DNA of 64,000 bases, from assembly GCF_003130705.1 (NCBI RefSeq), contig NZ_CP021354.1, forward strand, positions 5,208,001-5,272,000, given 5' to 3'. A program made the translations under genes and the position numbers. A model generated the notes under the pieces. That model was not told the origin of the DNA. It saw nothing but the letters and a program-made list of their open reading frames with translations, and searched no databases. Shown here piece after piece: positions 52,196-60,172 of this stretch (position 1 is the stretch's first letter; each line of letters starts with the position of its first letter). The DNA comes from Rhodococcus oxybenzonivorans (GTDB lineage Bacteria; Actinomycetota; Actinomycetes; Mycobacteriales; Mycobacteriaceae).

Positions 52196-52513
52196 ATGGA
52201 CGACGATCACGTCTTCAAGGCGCTGGCCGACCCCACGCGCCGCCTGATCCTCGATCGATTGTTCGCCCATGACGGTCAGACGCTGACCGAACTCGAGTCG
52301 CAGGTCGAGATGACCCGATTCGGGGTCATGAAGCATCTGCGCGTACTCGAAGACGCGGGCCTGGTGGTCACGCGTCGTGCCGGCCGGGAAAAGCTGCATT
52401 ATCTCAACCCCGTGCCGATCCAGCTGATCCACCAGAGGTGGATCGACAAGTACACCGAGCGTCACGCCGCGGCGCTCGCTCAGCTGAAAGCCGAACTGGA
52501 GGAAGAGAAATGA
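52196..52513 (+). CDS. ArsR-family regulator paired with SRPBCC protein
   Basis: 105 residues from ATG 52196; a longer frame exists, but it runs through the promoter. DDHVFKALADPTRRLILDRL, TLTELESQVEMTRFGVMKHL (recognition helix) and AGLVVTRRAGREKLHYLNPV are the usual wHTH blocks of non-metal ArsR proteins that accompany AHSA1 genes. It has no Cys, so metal sensing is unlikely. Coupled to the next gene by ATGA. Confidence 0.9.
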   Translation: MDDDHVFKALADPTRRLILDRLFAHDGQTLTELESQVEMTRFGVMKHLRVLEDAGLVVTRRAGREKLHYLNPVPIQLIHQRWIDKYTERHAAALAQLKAELEEEK

Positions 52514-53004
52514 CTGAAATCGTGCAGGTTTATGCCGTGTACATCAAGGCAACGCCCGAGGCGATCTGGGAGGCCGTCACCAAGCCGGAGTGGTCGGAGA
52601 GGTACGGGTACGGCGGACACGTGCATTACGACCTCCGACCCGGAGGCAAGTACGAGTCGCGCGCCAGCGATGAGATGAAGGCCCACCCCGGGGTGCCCGA
52701 CGTCGTCGTCGACGGCGAGGTGCTCGAGTGCGATCCGCCGAAGAAGCTCGTCCAGACGTGGCGCATGCTGATGGACCCCGACAACATCGAAGGATTCACC
52801 ACGCTCACCTACGACATTGCGCCGTCGAGTCGACCCGGAGTCACGAAATTGACTGTGACACATGACCTCACCAACGCCCCGCAGATGGCACGGATGGTCG
52901 CGGGCGAGCACGAAGCGGAAGGCGCCGGTGGTGGCTGGAACGAGGTCCTGAGCGGACTGAAGACACTCCTCGAGACGGGAGAGCCGATGGTGAACTGGGG
53001 CTGA
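52510..53004 (+). CDS. SRPBCC (AHSA1-like) domain protein
   Basis: 164 residues, overlapping the ArsR stop. [20 protein letters not shown] at the start, [20 protein letters not shown] in the middle and [16 protein letters not shown] at the end are typical of the helix-grip fold that holds hydrophobic ligands. The ArsR/SRPBCC pair is common in actinobacteria; the ligand is not known. Confidence 0.88.
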   Translation: MTEIVQVYAVYIKATPEAIWEAVTKPEWSERYGYGGHVHYDLRPGGKYESRASDEMKAHPGVPDVVVDGEVLECDPPKKLVQTWRMLMDPDNIEGFTTLTYDIAPSSRPGVTKLTVTHDLTNAPQMARMVAGEHEAEGAGGGWNEVLSGLKTLLETGEPMVNWG

Positions 53005-53041
53005 ACTTCGGGCCGGTGCGCGCGAGTGCCGACACTCGTCG

Positions 53042-53064
53042 GTGGGCAGCAGTAAGCTGCCCAC
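53042..53064 (+). promoter_or_regulatory. 9-bp hairpin directly before the sigma-factor start
   Basis: GTGGGCAGC (53042-53050) and GCTGCCCAC (53056-53064) form a perfect stem with a 5-base loop, ending one base before the ATG (53066). No free ribosome site is left. It could be the terminator of the ArsR operon, or a translation-limiting hairpin or operator for the sigma gene. Confidence 0.55.
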
Positions 53065-53065
53065 T

Positions 53066-54048
53066 ATGACGGCCGCGCAGTCGCTCGACGAGGATTTCCT
53101 CGCCCTCGCCGACCCTTACCGACGTGAGTTACTGGCCCATTGCTACCGCATGATGGGTTCGCTCCACGATGCCGAAGACCAGATGCAGGAGACGTTCATC
53201 CGCGCGTGGCGCGGGTACGGGGGGCTACAAGCAGCAGTCGTCGCTGCGCACCTGGCTCTACCGGATCGCCACCAACACCTGCTTGACGGCCTTGCAGAGC
53301 CGGTCCATGCGACCCCTGCCCAGCGGGCTGGGTGCGCCCGATTCGGATCCCACCGCCGAGCTGGTCCAACGGCACGAGGTGCCCTGGCTCGAGCCGATTC
53401 CCGACAGCGTGTACGACGACGCCAGCGACCCCGCGAACATCGTCACCTCCCGCGAATCGGTGCGGCTGGCGTTCATCGCCGCCCTGCAGCACCTGCCTCC
53501 CCGCCAGCGCGCCGTCCTGGTTCTGCGCGACGTGCTGCAGTGGAAGGCGTCCGAGGTCGCCGCGGCTCTCGACAGCACGACTCCCGCGGTCAACAGCCTG
53601 CTGCAGCGGGCCCGCGCGCAGCTCGAACTGGCCATGCCCACCACCGACACCCTCGTCGAACCGGAATCCCCCAGAGGAAAGGGCCCTCCTCGAGCGGTAC
53701 GTCACGGCCTTCGAGAACTACGACGTCGAGGCGATCGTGGAGACCTTCACCAAGGAAGCCGTGTGGGAGATGCCGCCCTTCGACGGCTGGTACCTCGGTG
53801 GTGAGAACATCGGCCGGCTCATCAGCAACAACTGTCCGGCACAACGTGCCGGCGACATGCGCCTGCTCCCCTCATGGGCGAACGGCCAGCCCGCCTTCGG
53901 CCTCTACATGCGAGGCGAGGACGGCGTGCACCGGCCGTTCCAGCTCCACGTCCTCGACGTCACGGCCGGTGGAGTCGCGCACGTCGTCTGCTTCTTCGAT
54001 CTCGACCTGTTCGAGAAGTTCGGGCTGCCGCAGACTCCACCGACCTGA
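53066..54048 (+). pseudogene. ECF sigma factor with SnoaL-like tail (two apparent frameshifts)
   Basis: Three frames in series encode one protein of about 326 residues. Region 2 is [20 protein letters not shown] with [14 protein letters not shown]; after a +1 shift at the G run near 53217-53222 it reads [20 protein letters not shown] and region 4 [20 protein letters not shown]; after another +1 shift at the C run near 53668-53672 it reads [20 protein letters not shown], the start of a SnoaL-like C-terminal domain. Region order and tail match SigG/SigJ-type ECF factors, where the tail controls activity in place of an anti-sigma factor. As both shifts are extra bases in homopolymers, error or real inactivation are both open. 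Confidence 0.82.
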
Positions 54049-54051
54049 TCC

Positions 54052-54456
54052 TTACGCGGGTACGGCCGTCGGATCCATCCACATGACCTCCCAGACGTGA
54101 CCGTCGAGGTCGCGGAACGCCCGGCCGTACATGAAGCCCTCGTCCTGCAACTTGCCCCATGCACTTCCGCCTGCGGCGAGGGCCTTGTCCACCAGGGCGT
54201 CGACCTCCTCGCGGCTTTCGGCCGAGATGCACAAGAGGGCCTCGACCGCCTTCGAGGTGTCGCAGATGTCGACCTCGATGAAGTCCCGGAACTTCGGCTC
54301 GACGAGCAACATCACCGACGTGGATTCGTTGATCACCATCGCGGCGCACGAATCGTCGCTGAAAGTGGCATTGAACTCGAACCCGAGATCACCGAAGAAC
54401 TTCTTGGTGGCGTCGAGATTCTTGATCGGCAGGTTGACGAAGAGCATCCGGGACAT
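54052..54456 (-). CDS. VOC (glyoxalase-fold) protein
   Basis: 134 residues. Paired beta-alpha-beta-beta-beta units: [20 protein letters not shown] at the start and [20 protein letters not shown] at the end, the latter with the usual metal-ligand Glu. Enzymes of this kind act on small carbonyl compounds or bind drugs, and the substrate here is unknown. Convergent with the sigma-factor gene, with 3 bases between stops. Confidence 0.88.
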   Translation of the reverse strand: MSRMLFVNLPIKNLDATKKFFGDLGFEFNATFSDDSCAAMVINESTSVMLLVEPKFRDFIEVDICDTSKAVEALLCISAESREEVDALVDKALAAGGSAWGKLQDEGFMYGRAFRDLDGHVWEVMWMDPTAVPA

Positions 54457-54552
54457 CGCAATCTCCTTCTCGAAGTCCTTCCCCAGCGGAAGGTCATCGA
54501 TACAGACTGCCGTCGTCCTCGAAACTCATCGGTGCGCCGGAAAGTTCTTCTT

Positions 54553-55224
54553 CTAGCTTTCGGCGAGGTCGAGGAACGCGCCGATCACCACTCGCCCGAC
54601 GGCAGCCACCTCGTCCATCTGCTCTCCGGACGGTGCCGTGCCCGCGGGCATGTGGTTCTGCATCACCGACAGGTGCTCGCGCGTCAGCTCCACATGGAAC
54701 TGCAACCCGTATGCGCGGCGACCGAGCCTGAAGGCCTGGTTCTCGTAGGCCTCACTACTCGCGAGCCGTGTCGCCCCCTCCGGAAGATCGAAGGTGTCGT
54801 TGTGCCAGTGAACGACGGCAAACTGACTTCCGGCCGAACCGAACACGGGATCGTGGGCGCCCTCGTCGGTCACTGTCACCAGTCCGGCACCGTGCTCCGG
54901 AACCGGACCGGTCCGAACATCACCGCCGAAAGCAGCGGCGAGAAGTTGAGCGCCGAGGCAAATTCCGAGAACCGGCAGCCCGGCGTCGACTGAATCCCTG
55001 ATGAATTTTCGCTCTCGCGGAAGTTGCGGGTGGGTAACATCGTCCAACGCACCCATCGGACCGCCCATCACCACGAGACCGCCGATGTCGGCGGCGGCGG
55101 GAAGTTCGAAGGCGTGATACATCGGGTACTCGACGAAAGAAATCCCGCGGTTCTTCAAAAGGGCCCCAACCAATCCCGGCCCCTCGAACGACAAGTGTTT
55201 CACTACCGCCCACGGCTTGTCCAT
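54553..55224 (-). CDS. Class I glutamine amidotransferase-like protein
   Basis: 223 residues. Oxyanion strand VVMGGPMGALDD, nucleophile Cys in GICLGAQLLAAAFG, and the His/Glu pair in YGLQFHVELT form a complete GATase1 triad. No synthetase partner is next to it, so it is likely one of the stand-alone amidotransferases (GuaA-N-like, gamma-Glu-hydrolase type) of unclear substrate. Confidence 0.88.
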   Translation of the reverse strand: MDKPWAVVKHLSFEGPGLVGALLKNRGISFVEYPMYHAFELPAAADIGGLVVMGGPMGALDDVTHPQLPRERKFIRDSVDAGLPVLGICLGAQLLAAAFGGDVRTGPVPEHGAGLVTVTDEGAHDPVFGSAGSQFAVVHWHNDTFDLPEGATRLASSEAYENQAFRLGRRAYGLQFHVELTREHLSVMQNHMPAGTAPSGEQMDEVAAVGRVVIGAFLDLAES

Positions 55225-55385
55225 GCCGTGATTGTCGCTGATATGGGACTTTCGACTCTAGCCAGGGCACACTCACTCGAATTCCGCACCGAGTGCACAA
55301 TTTTCGCGTGTTCACGTGTGTGTCACATACCCCGCGCTGCCACCAGGAGTTGGACGCTTGTCTAGTGGCATGGCTCACGGAAAAC

Positions 55386-55401
55386 CTGGTACAAATACCA
55401 G
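55386..55401. promoter_or_regulatory. Inverted repeat CTGGTA-CAAA-TACCAG
   Basis: Perfect 6-bp arms with a 4-base centre, about 150 bases before the WS/DGAT gene and 160 from the divergent amidotransferase start. A repressor site (for example TetR type) is possible. The rest of 55225-55548 is non-coding, with AT-rich TTAGTTATTTAG at 55433-55444 as a possible -10 region. Confidence 0.4.
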
Positions 55402-55548
55402 CGTCACTGATTCGTGACCCGTCCCATACCGATTAGTTATTTAGTGGTGGCGCCCGACAAGGGGGCCACCGTCCCCCGCCGTCACCTCAAACCAGAGACG
55501 AAACCTCCCGCGATCCGGGAAACGTCCCCGGGATGGAAAGGGCAATAG

Positions 55549-56943
55549 ATGCCGCTCCCCATGTCACCTCTCGACTCGATGTTCCTCCTCGGCGAGTCGC
55601 GCGAGCATCCGATGCATGTCGGCGGTGTCGAAATCTTCCAGCCGCCGGAGGGTGCCGACACGCACGACATCCGCGCCATGCTCGACCGCGCGCTCGCCGA
55701 AAGCACCGGGACAATTGCCCCGAAACTGGCCAAGCGTGCCCGCCGGTCCCTGTCCTCGTTCGGTCAGTGGAGCTGGGAGACGGTCGACGAACTCGACCTC
55801 GAGCACCACATCCGCCACGACGCCCTGCCCGCTCCGGGCACCGAGGCCGAGTTGATGGCGCTGTGCTCGCGGTTGCACGAATCGCTCCTCGACCGGAGCC
55901 GGCCGTTGTGGGAGATGCACCTCATCGAGGGCTTGAGCGACGGACGCTTCGCTGTCTACACCAAGATCCATCACGCAGTTGCCGACGGCGTCACCGCGAT
56001 GAAGATGCTGCGCAACGCGCTCAGTGAAAACTCCGAGGAGCGCGATATGCCCGCTCCGTGGGAGCAGGCACATGCACGACCGCCTCGCGCGCAGTCTTCG
56101 GGCGGATTCAGCCTCTCCAACCTTGCCGGCGCCACGCTGCGCACCGCGCGCGATACCGCCGGAGACGTTGCCGGACTCGTTCCCGCGCTCGCCGGAACGA
56201 TCACTCGGGCGTTCCGTGACAAGGGCGGTCCCCTCGCCCTGTCCGCTCCGAAGACTCCCTTCAACGTTCCGATCACCGGTGCACGCCAGTTCGCCGCCCA
56301 GTCGTGGCCGCTCGAACGCCTGCGCCTGGTGGCGAAACTGTCCGACTCCACCATCAACGACGTCGTCCTCGCGATGTCATCGGGGGCGCTGCGCAGCTAC
56401 CTGGAGGATCACGACGCTCTCCCGGCGGAACCCCTGGTCGCGATGGTGCCGGTGTCGCTGCAGAACCAACGCCAGGCGGCGACGGGGAACAACATCGGTG
56501 TCCTCATGTGCAACCTCGGCACGCACCAGCCGGATGCCGCGGATCGGTTGGACACGATTCGCACCAGCATGTGCGAAGGCAAAGAGGCGCTGGAGTCGAT
56601 GAGCGCCACCCAGATCCTGGCGATGAGCGCTGTCGGTGCGGCGCCGGTCGGTGCGAGCATGCTCTTCGGGCACAACTCGCGGCTGCGTCCGCCGTTCAAC
56701 CTCATCATCTCGAACGTTCCCGGGCCCAGCTCCCCGCTGTACTGGAACGGCGCACGGCTCGACGCCATTTACCCGCTGTCCATACCGGTGGATGGCCAGG
56801 CGCTGAACATCACCTGCACGAGCAACGACGACATCATCTCCTTCGGAGTCACCGGTTGCCGCAGCGCGGTACCCGACCTGAAGTCGATCCCGGCCCGGCT
56901 CGGCCACGAGCTGCGCGTCCTCGAGGAGTCGCTGGGGATCTGA
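55549..56943 (+). CDS. Wax ester synthase/diacylglycerol acyltransferase (WS/DGAT)
   Basis: 464 residues from ATG 55549 (GGAAAGGG upstream). The catalytic HHAVADG is at residues 141-147, preceded by PLWEMHLIEG (119-128); later STINDVVLAMSSGALR and NLIISNVPGPSSPLYWNGA are further family blocks. The enzyme joins acyl-CoA to diacylglycerol or fatty alcohols to build storage lipid at the membrane. Such genes are numerous in rhodococci. Confidence 0.95.
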   Translation: MPLPMSPLDSMFLLGESREHPMHVGGVEIFQPPEGADTHDIRAMLDRALAESTGTIAPKLAKRARRSLSSFGQWSWETVDELDLEHHIRHDALPAPGTEAELMALCSRLHESLLDRSRPLWEMHLIEGLSDGRFAVYTKIHHAVADGVTAMKMLRNALSENSEERDMPAPWEQAHARPPRAQSSGGFSLSNLAGATLRTARDTAGDVAGLVPALAGTITRAFRDKGGPLALSAPKTPFNVPITGARQFAAQSWPLERLRLVAKLSDSTINDVVLAMSSGALRSYLEDHDALPAEPLVAMVPVSLQNQRQAATGNNIGVLMCNLGTHQPDAADRLDTIRTSMCEGKEALESMSATQILAMSAVGAAPVGASMLFGHNSRLRPPFNLIISNVPGPSSPLYWNGARLDAIYPLSIPVDGQALNITCTSNDDIISFGVTGCRSAVPDLKSIPARLGHELRVLEESLGI

Positions 56944-57197
56944 CGGGTTCAGGTTTCGGCGTCGTCGCTGTGCCCGAGGTGGCGGTCGGGAGACGGTAAC
57001 GGATTTCTTCGCCGGACTCCGTTTTTTCGCGGAATTCTACGTTCGCTGAATCTTTAGAAAATGGTTGGGGGCACAATAGGTCCGAAACCACTCAGACCTG
57101 GGCACCAACAAGTTCTTCCTCTGGGCGCAGGCAGACGCGAAACTCGCCGAATAGACCCCGCGCCCGGGCCGGCAACGGCCCAGACCCCAGTTGCAGA

Positions 57198-57239
57198 GAA
57201 ATACCCCCGCAGACCCCTCGAGGCTGCGGGGGGTATTTC
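57198..57239. terminator. 15-bp hairpin terminator
   Basis: GAAATACCCCCGCAG (57198-57212) pairs with CTGCGGGGGGTATTTC (57224-57239), one G bulged, across an 11-base loop. It follows the stop of the minus-strand helical protein gene (57298). The rest of 56944-57297 shows no gene. Confidence 0.8.
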
Positions 57240-57297
57240 CGTGAAACCGGTCCCCGGTCCGCGCATCCTGGCGGCCGGAACCCGGTTGCGTCCGGGG

Positions 57298-58278
57298 TCA
57301 GCTGATCCCGGCGACTTCCTTGGCGATCGCAGCCAGCCGGGTCTGCGCGGCCGAGACGACCCCGTGCCGGTTCTTGTTCGCTTCCTCGTAGGCGACGATC
57401 GCCCGCACATCGGCGGGATCGGTGAGTTCCTTCACCGCCGCCACAGCTTGGGAGACGTTGAGCTCGTCGAAGTCCTCGATCGGCAACTCGCCCGATTCCG
57501 GGACACCGGTGGCGGTGCCGGTACCGGTGCCGGTGCGAACCGAACGCAGAGCGTCGGCGACACCTTCCGCACCTTGCTGGCGACTGACCCTTTCGGCGGT
57601 CTCGAGGGCCGCGTCGCGGCTCGCGGTCAGTGTTTTGACCGCGACGTCCCCGGCGTGCGCGCCCCGGCTCAACAGCTCCTCCAACGAGGGTGGGGTGGTG
57701 CGGACGGTGTCGAGGGCCCGGTCCAGGCCGCGCGCGGACCAGGACACCGGCACGTTGATCAGCCGTACCGCGGTGCCGGTGGCCGCCTGCAACGGGGTGC
57801 GGCGCAACGCGGCCGGGCCACCGAGGGCATCTTCGGCCAGGACGGTGGTCAGCCAGTCCACCGTGGCCTGGTGGGCGGTGATCAGCCGGAACGCGAGATT
57901 CTCGATGTCTTTGCGGCCCGCGGTGGTGGCGAGGGCTTTGATGTAGCGGGCGCGGTCGAGGAGTTGGTGTTCGAGGGCGAGGTCACCGAGTAGGGCTTCG
58001 TCGAACGGTTGGGCCTGCTCGACCACCGTTTTCACCGCGGCGGCGGCACGTCCCAGGAACGGTCCGATCAGCTCGGGGATTCCGCCGAGGTCGCGGATCG
58101 CGGCGTCGATGGCCTCGGCCCGGCCGCGGGCGTTCTCGGCGTTCTCGAGGAGTTCGCGGCGTACGGCTTCGGTTCTGGCCTGGGCTACTCGGGTCTCGGC
58201 GATCTGGATTTCGGTGTTGGTCAGGTCCAGGATCGTGCGCAGCTGCGTCAGCAGCGTGGCGGTGTCAGATGTGCTCAT
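57298..58278 (-). CDS. Helical ferritin-like-fold protein
   Basis: 326 residues from ATG 58278 (AAGGGGC about 9 bases before). The first 170 residues form long helices with Glu-rich heptads (TLLTQLRTILDLTNTEIQIA; DEALLGDLALEHQLLDRARY) in the pattern of a four-helix ferritin-like bundle, though the metal-ligand set ExxH is not clearly complete. The middle is an Arg/Ala-rich linker and the end (AAVKELTDPADVRAIVAYEE) is another helical domain. It may relate to the CtpI pump operon 2 kb away, but this is only proximity. Confidence 0.6.
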   Translation of the reverse strand: MSTSDTATLLTQLRTILDLTNTEIQIAETRVAQARTEAVRRELLENAENARGRAEAIDAAIRDLGGIPELIGPFLGRAAAAVKTVVEQAQPFDEALLGDLALEHQLLDRARYIKALATTAGRKDIENLAFRLITAHQATVDWLTTVLAEDALGGPAALRRTPLQAATGTAVRLINVPVSWSARGLDRALDTVRTTPPSLEELLSRGAHAGDVAVKTLTASRDAALETAERVSRQQGAEGVADALRSVRTGTGTGTATGVPESGELPIEDFDELNVSQAVAAVKELTDPADVRAIVAYEEANKNRHGVVSAAQTRLAAIAKEVAGIS

Positions 58279-58698
58279 ACGTGATTGCCCCTTCGATGTG
58301 GACGGTGTCGGTCGGCGCAGGATGCACCGCCACCTGACTACCCCGCCCTGCGCTGCGGTAACCGTCGCGCGTCCGGAAACCGAAAGTTCTACGAAAGGCG
58401 TTCGCGAGCAGCGCTTCCCGGAACTGAATAGCTGCGCCGGGCTGATCGGCATCTGGTCGGCGCCCTTTGTCTCCTGCCAGTCCCAGTCCGGCACGCTGCC
58501 ATGGCCACAGGCGGCCGGAAGCGATGCGTCGAGCCGCGCCCGACACTCTCGACGTCAGGCACCCAACATGCAGCACGGCTGACTGCAAATGAGGATTCGG
58601 TCCCCGACGTACCCACCTCCGGCGGCGACCGCGCCGCCCGCGGTGCCCCCTGACCGATCGCGTATGCAGCGGCGTTGTCTGCAGACCGGCCCGCCAGC
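58279..58698. other. Intergenic region, no gene seen
   Basis: 420 bases between the helical protein start (58278) and the stop of the SixA-like gene (58699). It should contain the promoter for the former. Frames across it have no ribosome site and no resemblance to known proteins. Confidence 0.5.
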
Positions 58699-59073
58699 TC
58701 AGGACGTGGGGTCGGGAGCGATGTAGCGGAAGGTGAACGGTGGGGGTGCGGCGGGGTCGATGATCCACGCACCGCCCTTGGCGGTCTTCGTGGTCGGGGG
58801 CACCCGGGCCGATCGGTGTGTGGGTGCGGTCGCCGCAAGGTCGTCGAGAACCTCACCATGGGCGCACCACAGCGTTCCATCGATGTCCGGGGCGCACAGC
58901 GCGGCGAACAGTCGATCGACCGGGGCGCCTGGGGCGAGCAGGCAGTGATCCTCGACAGTGAGTCCCCGGGCCGCGGCCTGCCTGCGTCCGACGATGCTGA
59001 GCGGGCGGTCGGCGTCGGGGCCGTGCCACAGCGCCTTGTTGCCCGCGTGCGCGTGGCGTACGAGTACGAACAT
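58699..59073 (-). CDS. SixA-like histidine phosphatase, shortened
   Basis: 124 residues from ATG 59073 (GGAGG 4 bases upstream). The N-terminal LVRHAHAG (catalytic His7) and late WCAHGEVLDDL (second His) belong to the SixA/phosphoglycerate-mutase superfamily. SixA proteins are usually about 160 residues; here the segment that should hold the SSPxxRxxQT motif between strands 2 and 3 is missing, so the phosphate pocket would lack an Arg. It could be a degenerate or specialised form. Confidence 0.7.
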   Translation of the reverse strand: MFVLVRHAHAGNKALWHGPDADRPLSIVGRRQAAARGLTVEDHCLLAPGAPVDRLFAALCAPDIDGTLWCAHGEVLDDLAATAPTHRSARVPPTTKTAKGGAWIIDPAAPPPFTFRYIAPDPTS

Positions 59074-59301
59074 CGCCCCTCCGCGGAACCATTGGTGGAC
59101 ACGAACCGACAACCCGTAGGGGCAGCAAGGACGCGACCCGCCGATTGCTGACCTTCGCGACACTCTAGTGAGCGCACGCACAGCGGTGTCGAATTCGTGA
59201 AGGATGATTCTCTCCAGCAGGCGGTGAGACAGGGGGATCGCTGGTGGCCGAATCTCATTCGCGCGTACGGGTGGAGTGGGCACCATGAATGTGTCGATTG
59301 C

Positions 59302-59550
59302 TCAGAACGCAGGTTCGGTCATCGAGGTGAGCTGTTCGTGGGCGTAGCGTTCGACGAGCAGGGGCACGAAGTCGCGGATCTTGCGGCCGCGGAAGTGGTT
59401 GTGCGCCGACATCACGACGACGCTCACGTCGCGGCGCGGAATGTGCGGGTATTGCCGGGTCAGTCTCTCGATGACCTGTTCGATGAGCTGACCTTCCTCA
59501 TCCGCGCTTATCACTCCTCTATCGTCCTCGGCCGGGCCCGCGGTGGTCAA
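59302..59550 (-). CDS. Three-helix-bundle dimerization-domain protein
   Basis: 82 residues. QLIEQVIERLTRQYPHIPRR followed by DVSVVVMSAHNHFRGRKIRD and FVPLLVERYAHEQL is the pattern of a small actinobacterial helical domain known from regulators and stand-alone proteins (I-x2-V-I-E-R-L, then FxxxxIRDFVPxLVER). Likely a dimer; role unknown. Confidence 0.7.
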   Translation of the reverse strand: MTTAGPAEDDRGVISADEEGQLIEQVIERLTRQYPHIPRRDVSVVVMSAHNHFRGRKIRDFVPLLVERYAHEQLTSMTEPAF

Positions 59551-59746
59551 TGGTCAACGAAACGTAAAAGGAAGGCTCGACTTTCGCAAAGAAACACCGA
59601 CGCCGGCACAAGGTCGTACATCTGTTGGACTTTATCTGTTCATTTTCCGTTCACCGAAGAATAGGGTTGCGGGTGGGGTAATTCGAGCCCACTTCGCATC
59701 GGAACTTTCGCGGTGGGCGTGCGTAGGCGGATTGGGTGGAGTGCAG

Positions 59747-60172
59747 ATGAACATTCTCGCGGGAACCGCACGGGTCGTCACCGGGGCCGGAGAGGCCGCG
59801 GTCGCCACGGTTGGCGCGGTGGGTGGCGCCACCGTGGGTAGCGTCGTCGGAAGTCTTCGAGGTACGGCCGAAGGTGCCATCGGCGGAGCACGCTACGGGA
59901 GCCATTCGACGCCGGCGGCGCTGCTGACCCTAGGCGCGGTCGGCACCGTCGGCCTCGTCGAGTGGCCGCTCGTCCTCGCGGCCGGTGGCACGGCGCTGGT
60001 GCTGCGTCAACTCACGCCCGCGCGGCCGAAGGATGCCGGCACGCCGGCGGCCGTGTCGACCCCGACCAAGCCCACCGCTGTACCCACTACGAGAAGTCGT
60101 GCCAAGCAGACCACATCCGGAAAGGCATCCGGATCAACGCTGTCAACCGTCTCGGCGCAGCCGGAGCCGTGA
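59747..60172 (+). CDS. Gly/Ala-rich protein coupled to CtpI-like ATPase
   Basis: 141 residues from ATG 59747 (GGAG 6 bases upstream). Gly/Ala-rich repeats of the type VGAVGGATVGSVVGSLRGTA, then a helix LVEWPLVLAAGGTALVLRQL and a basic Pro/Thr-rich tail. Short amphipathic glycine-zipper proteins of this kind can insert in membranes. It overlaps the ATPase gene by GTGA, so a partner or regulator role is suggested by coupling, not by known homology. Confidence 0.7.
   Translation: MNILAGTARVVTGAGEAAVATVGAVGGATVGSVVGSLRGTAEGAIGGARYGSHSTPAALLTLGAVGTVGLVEWPLVLAAGGTALVLRQLTPARPKDAGTPAAVSTPTKPTAVPTTRSRAKQTTSGKASGSTLSTVSAQPEP

Noticed and set aside
57061..57993. 310-codon plus-strand frame over the terminator and helical protein gene
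   Set aside because: Passes through a strong terminator and is antisense to a gene with better codon pattern and ribosome site.
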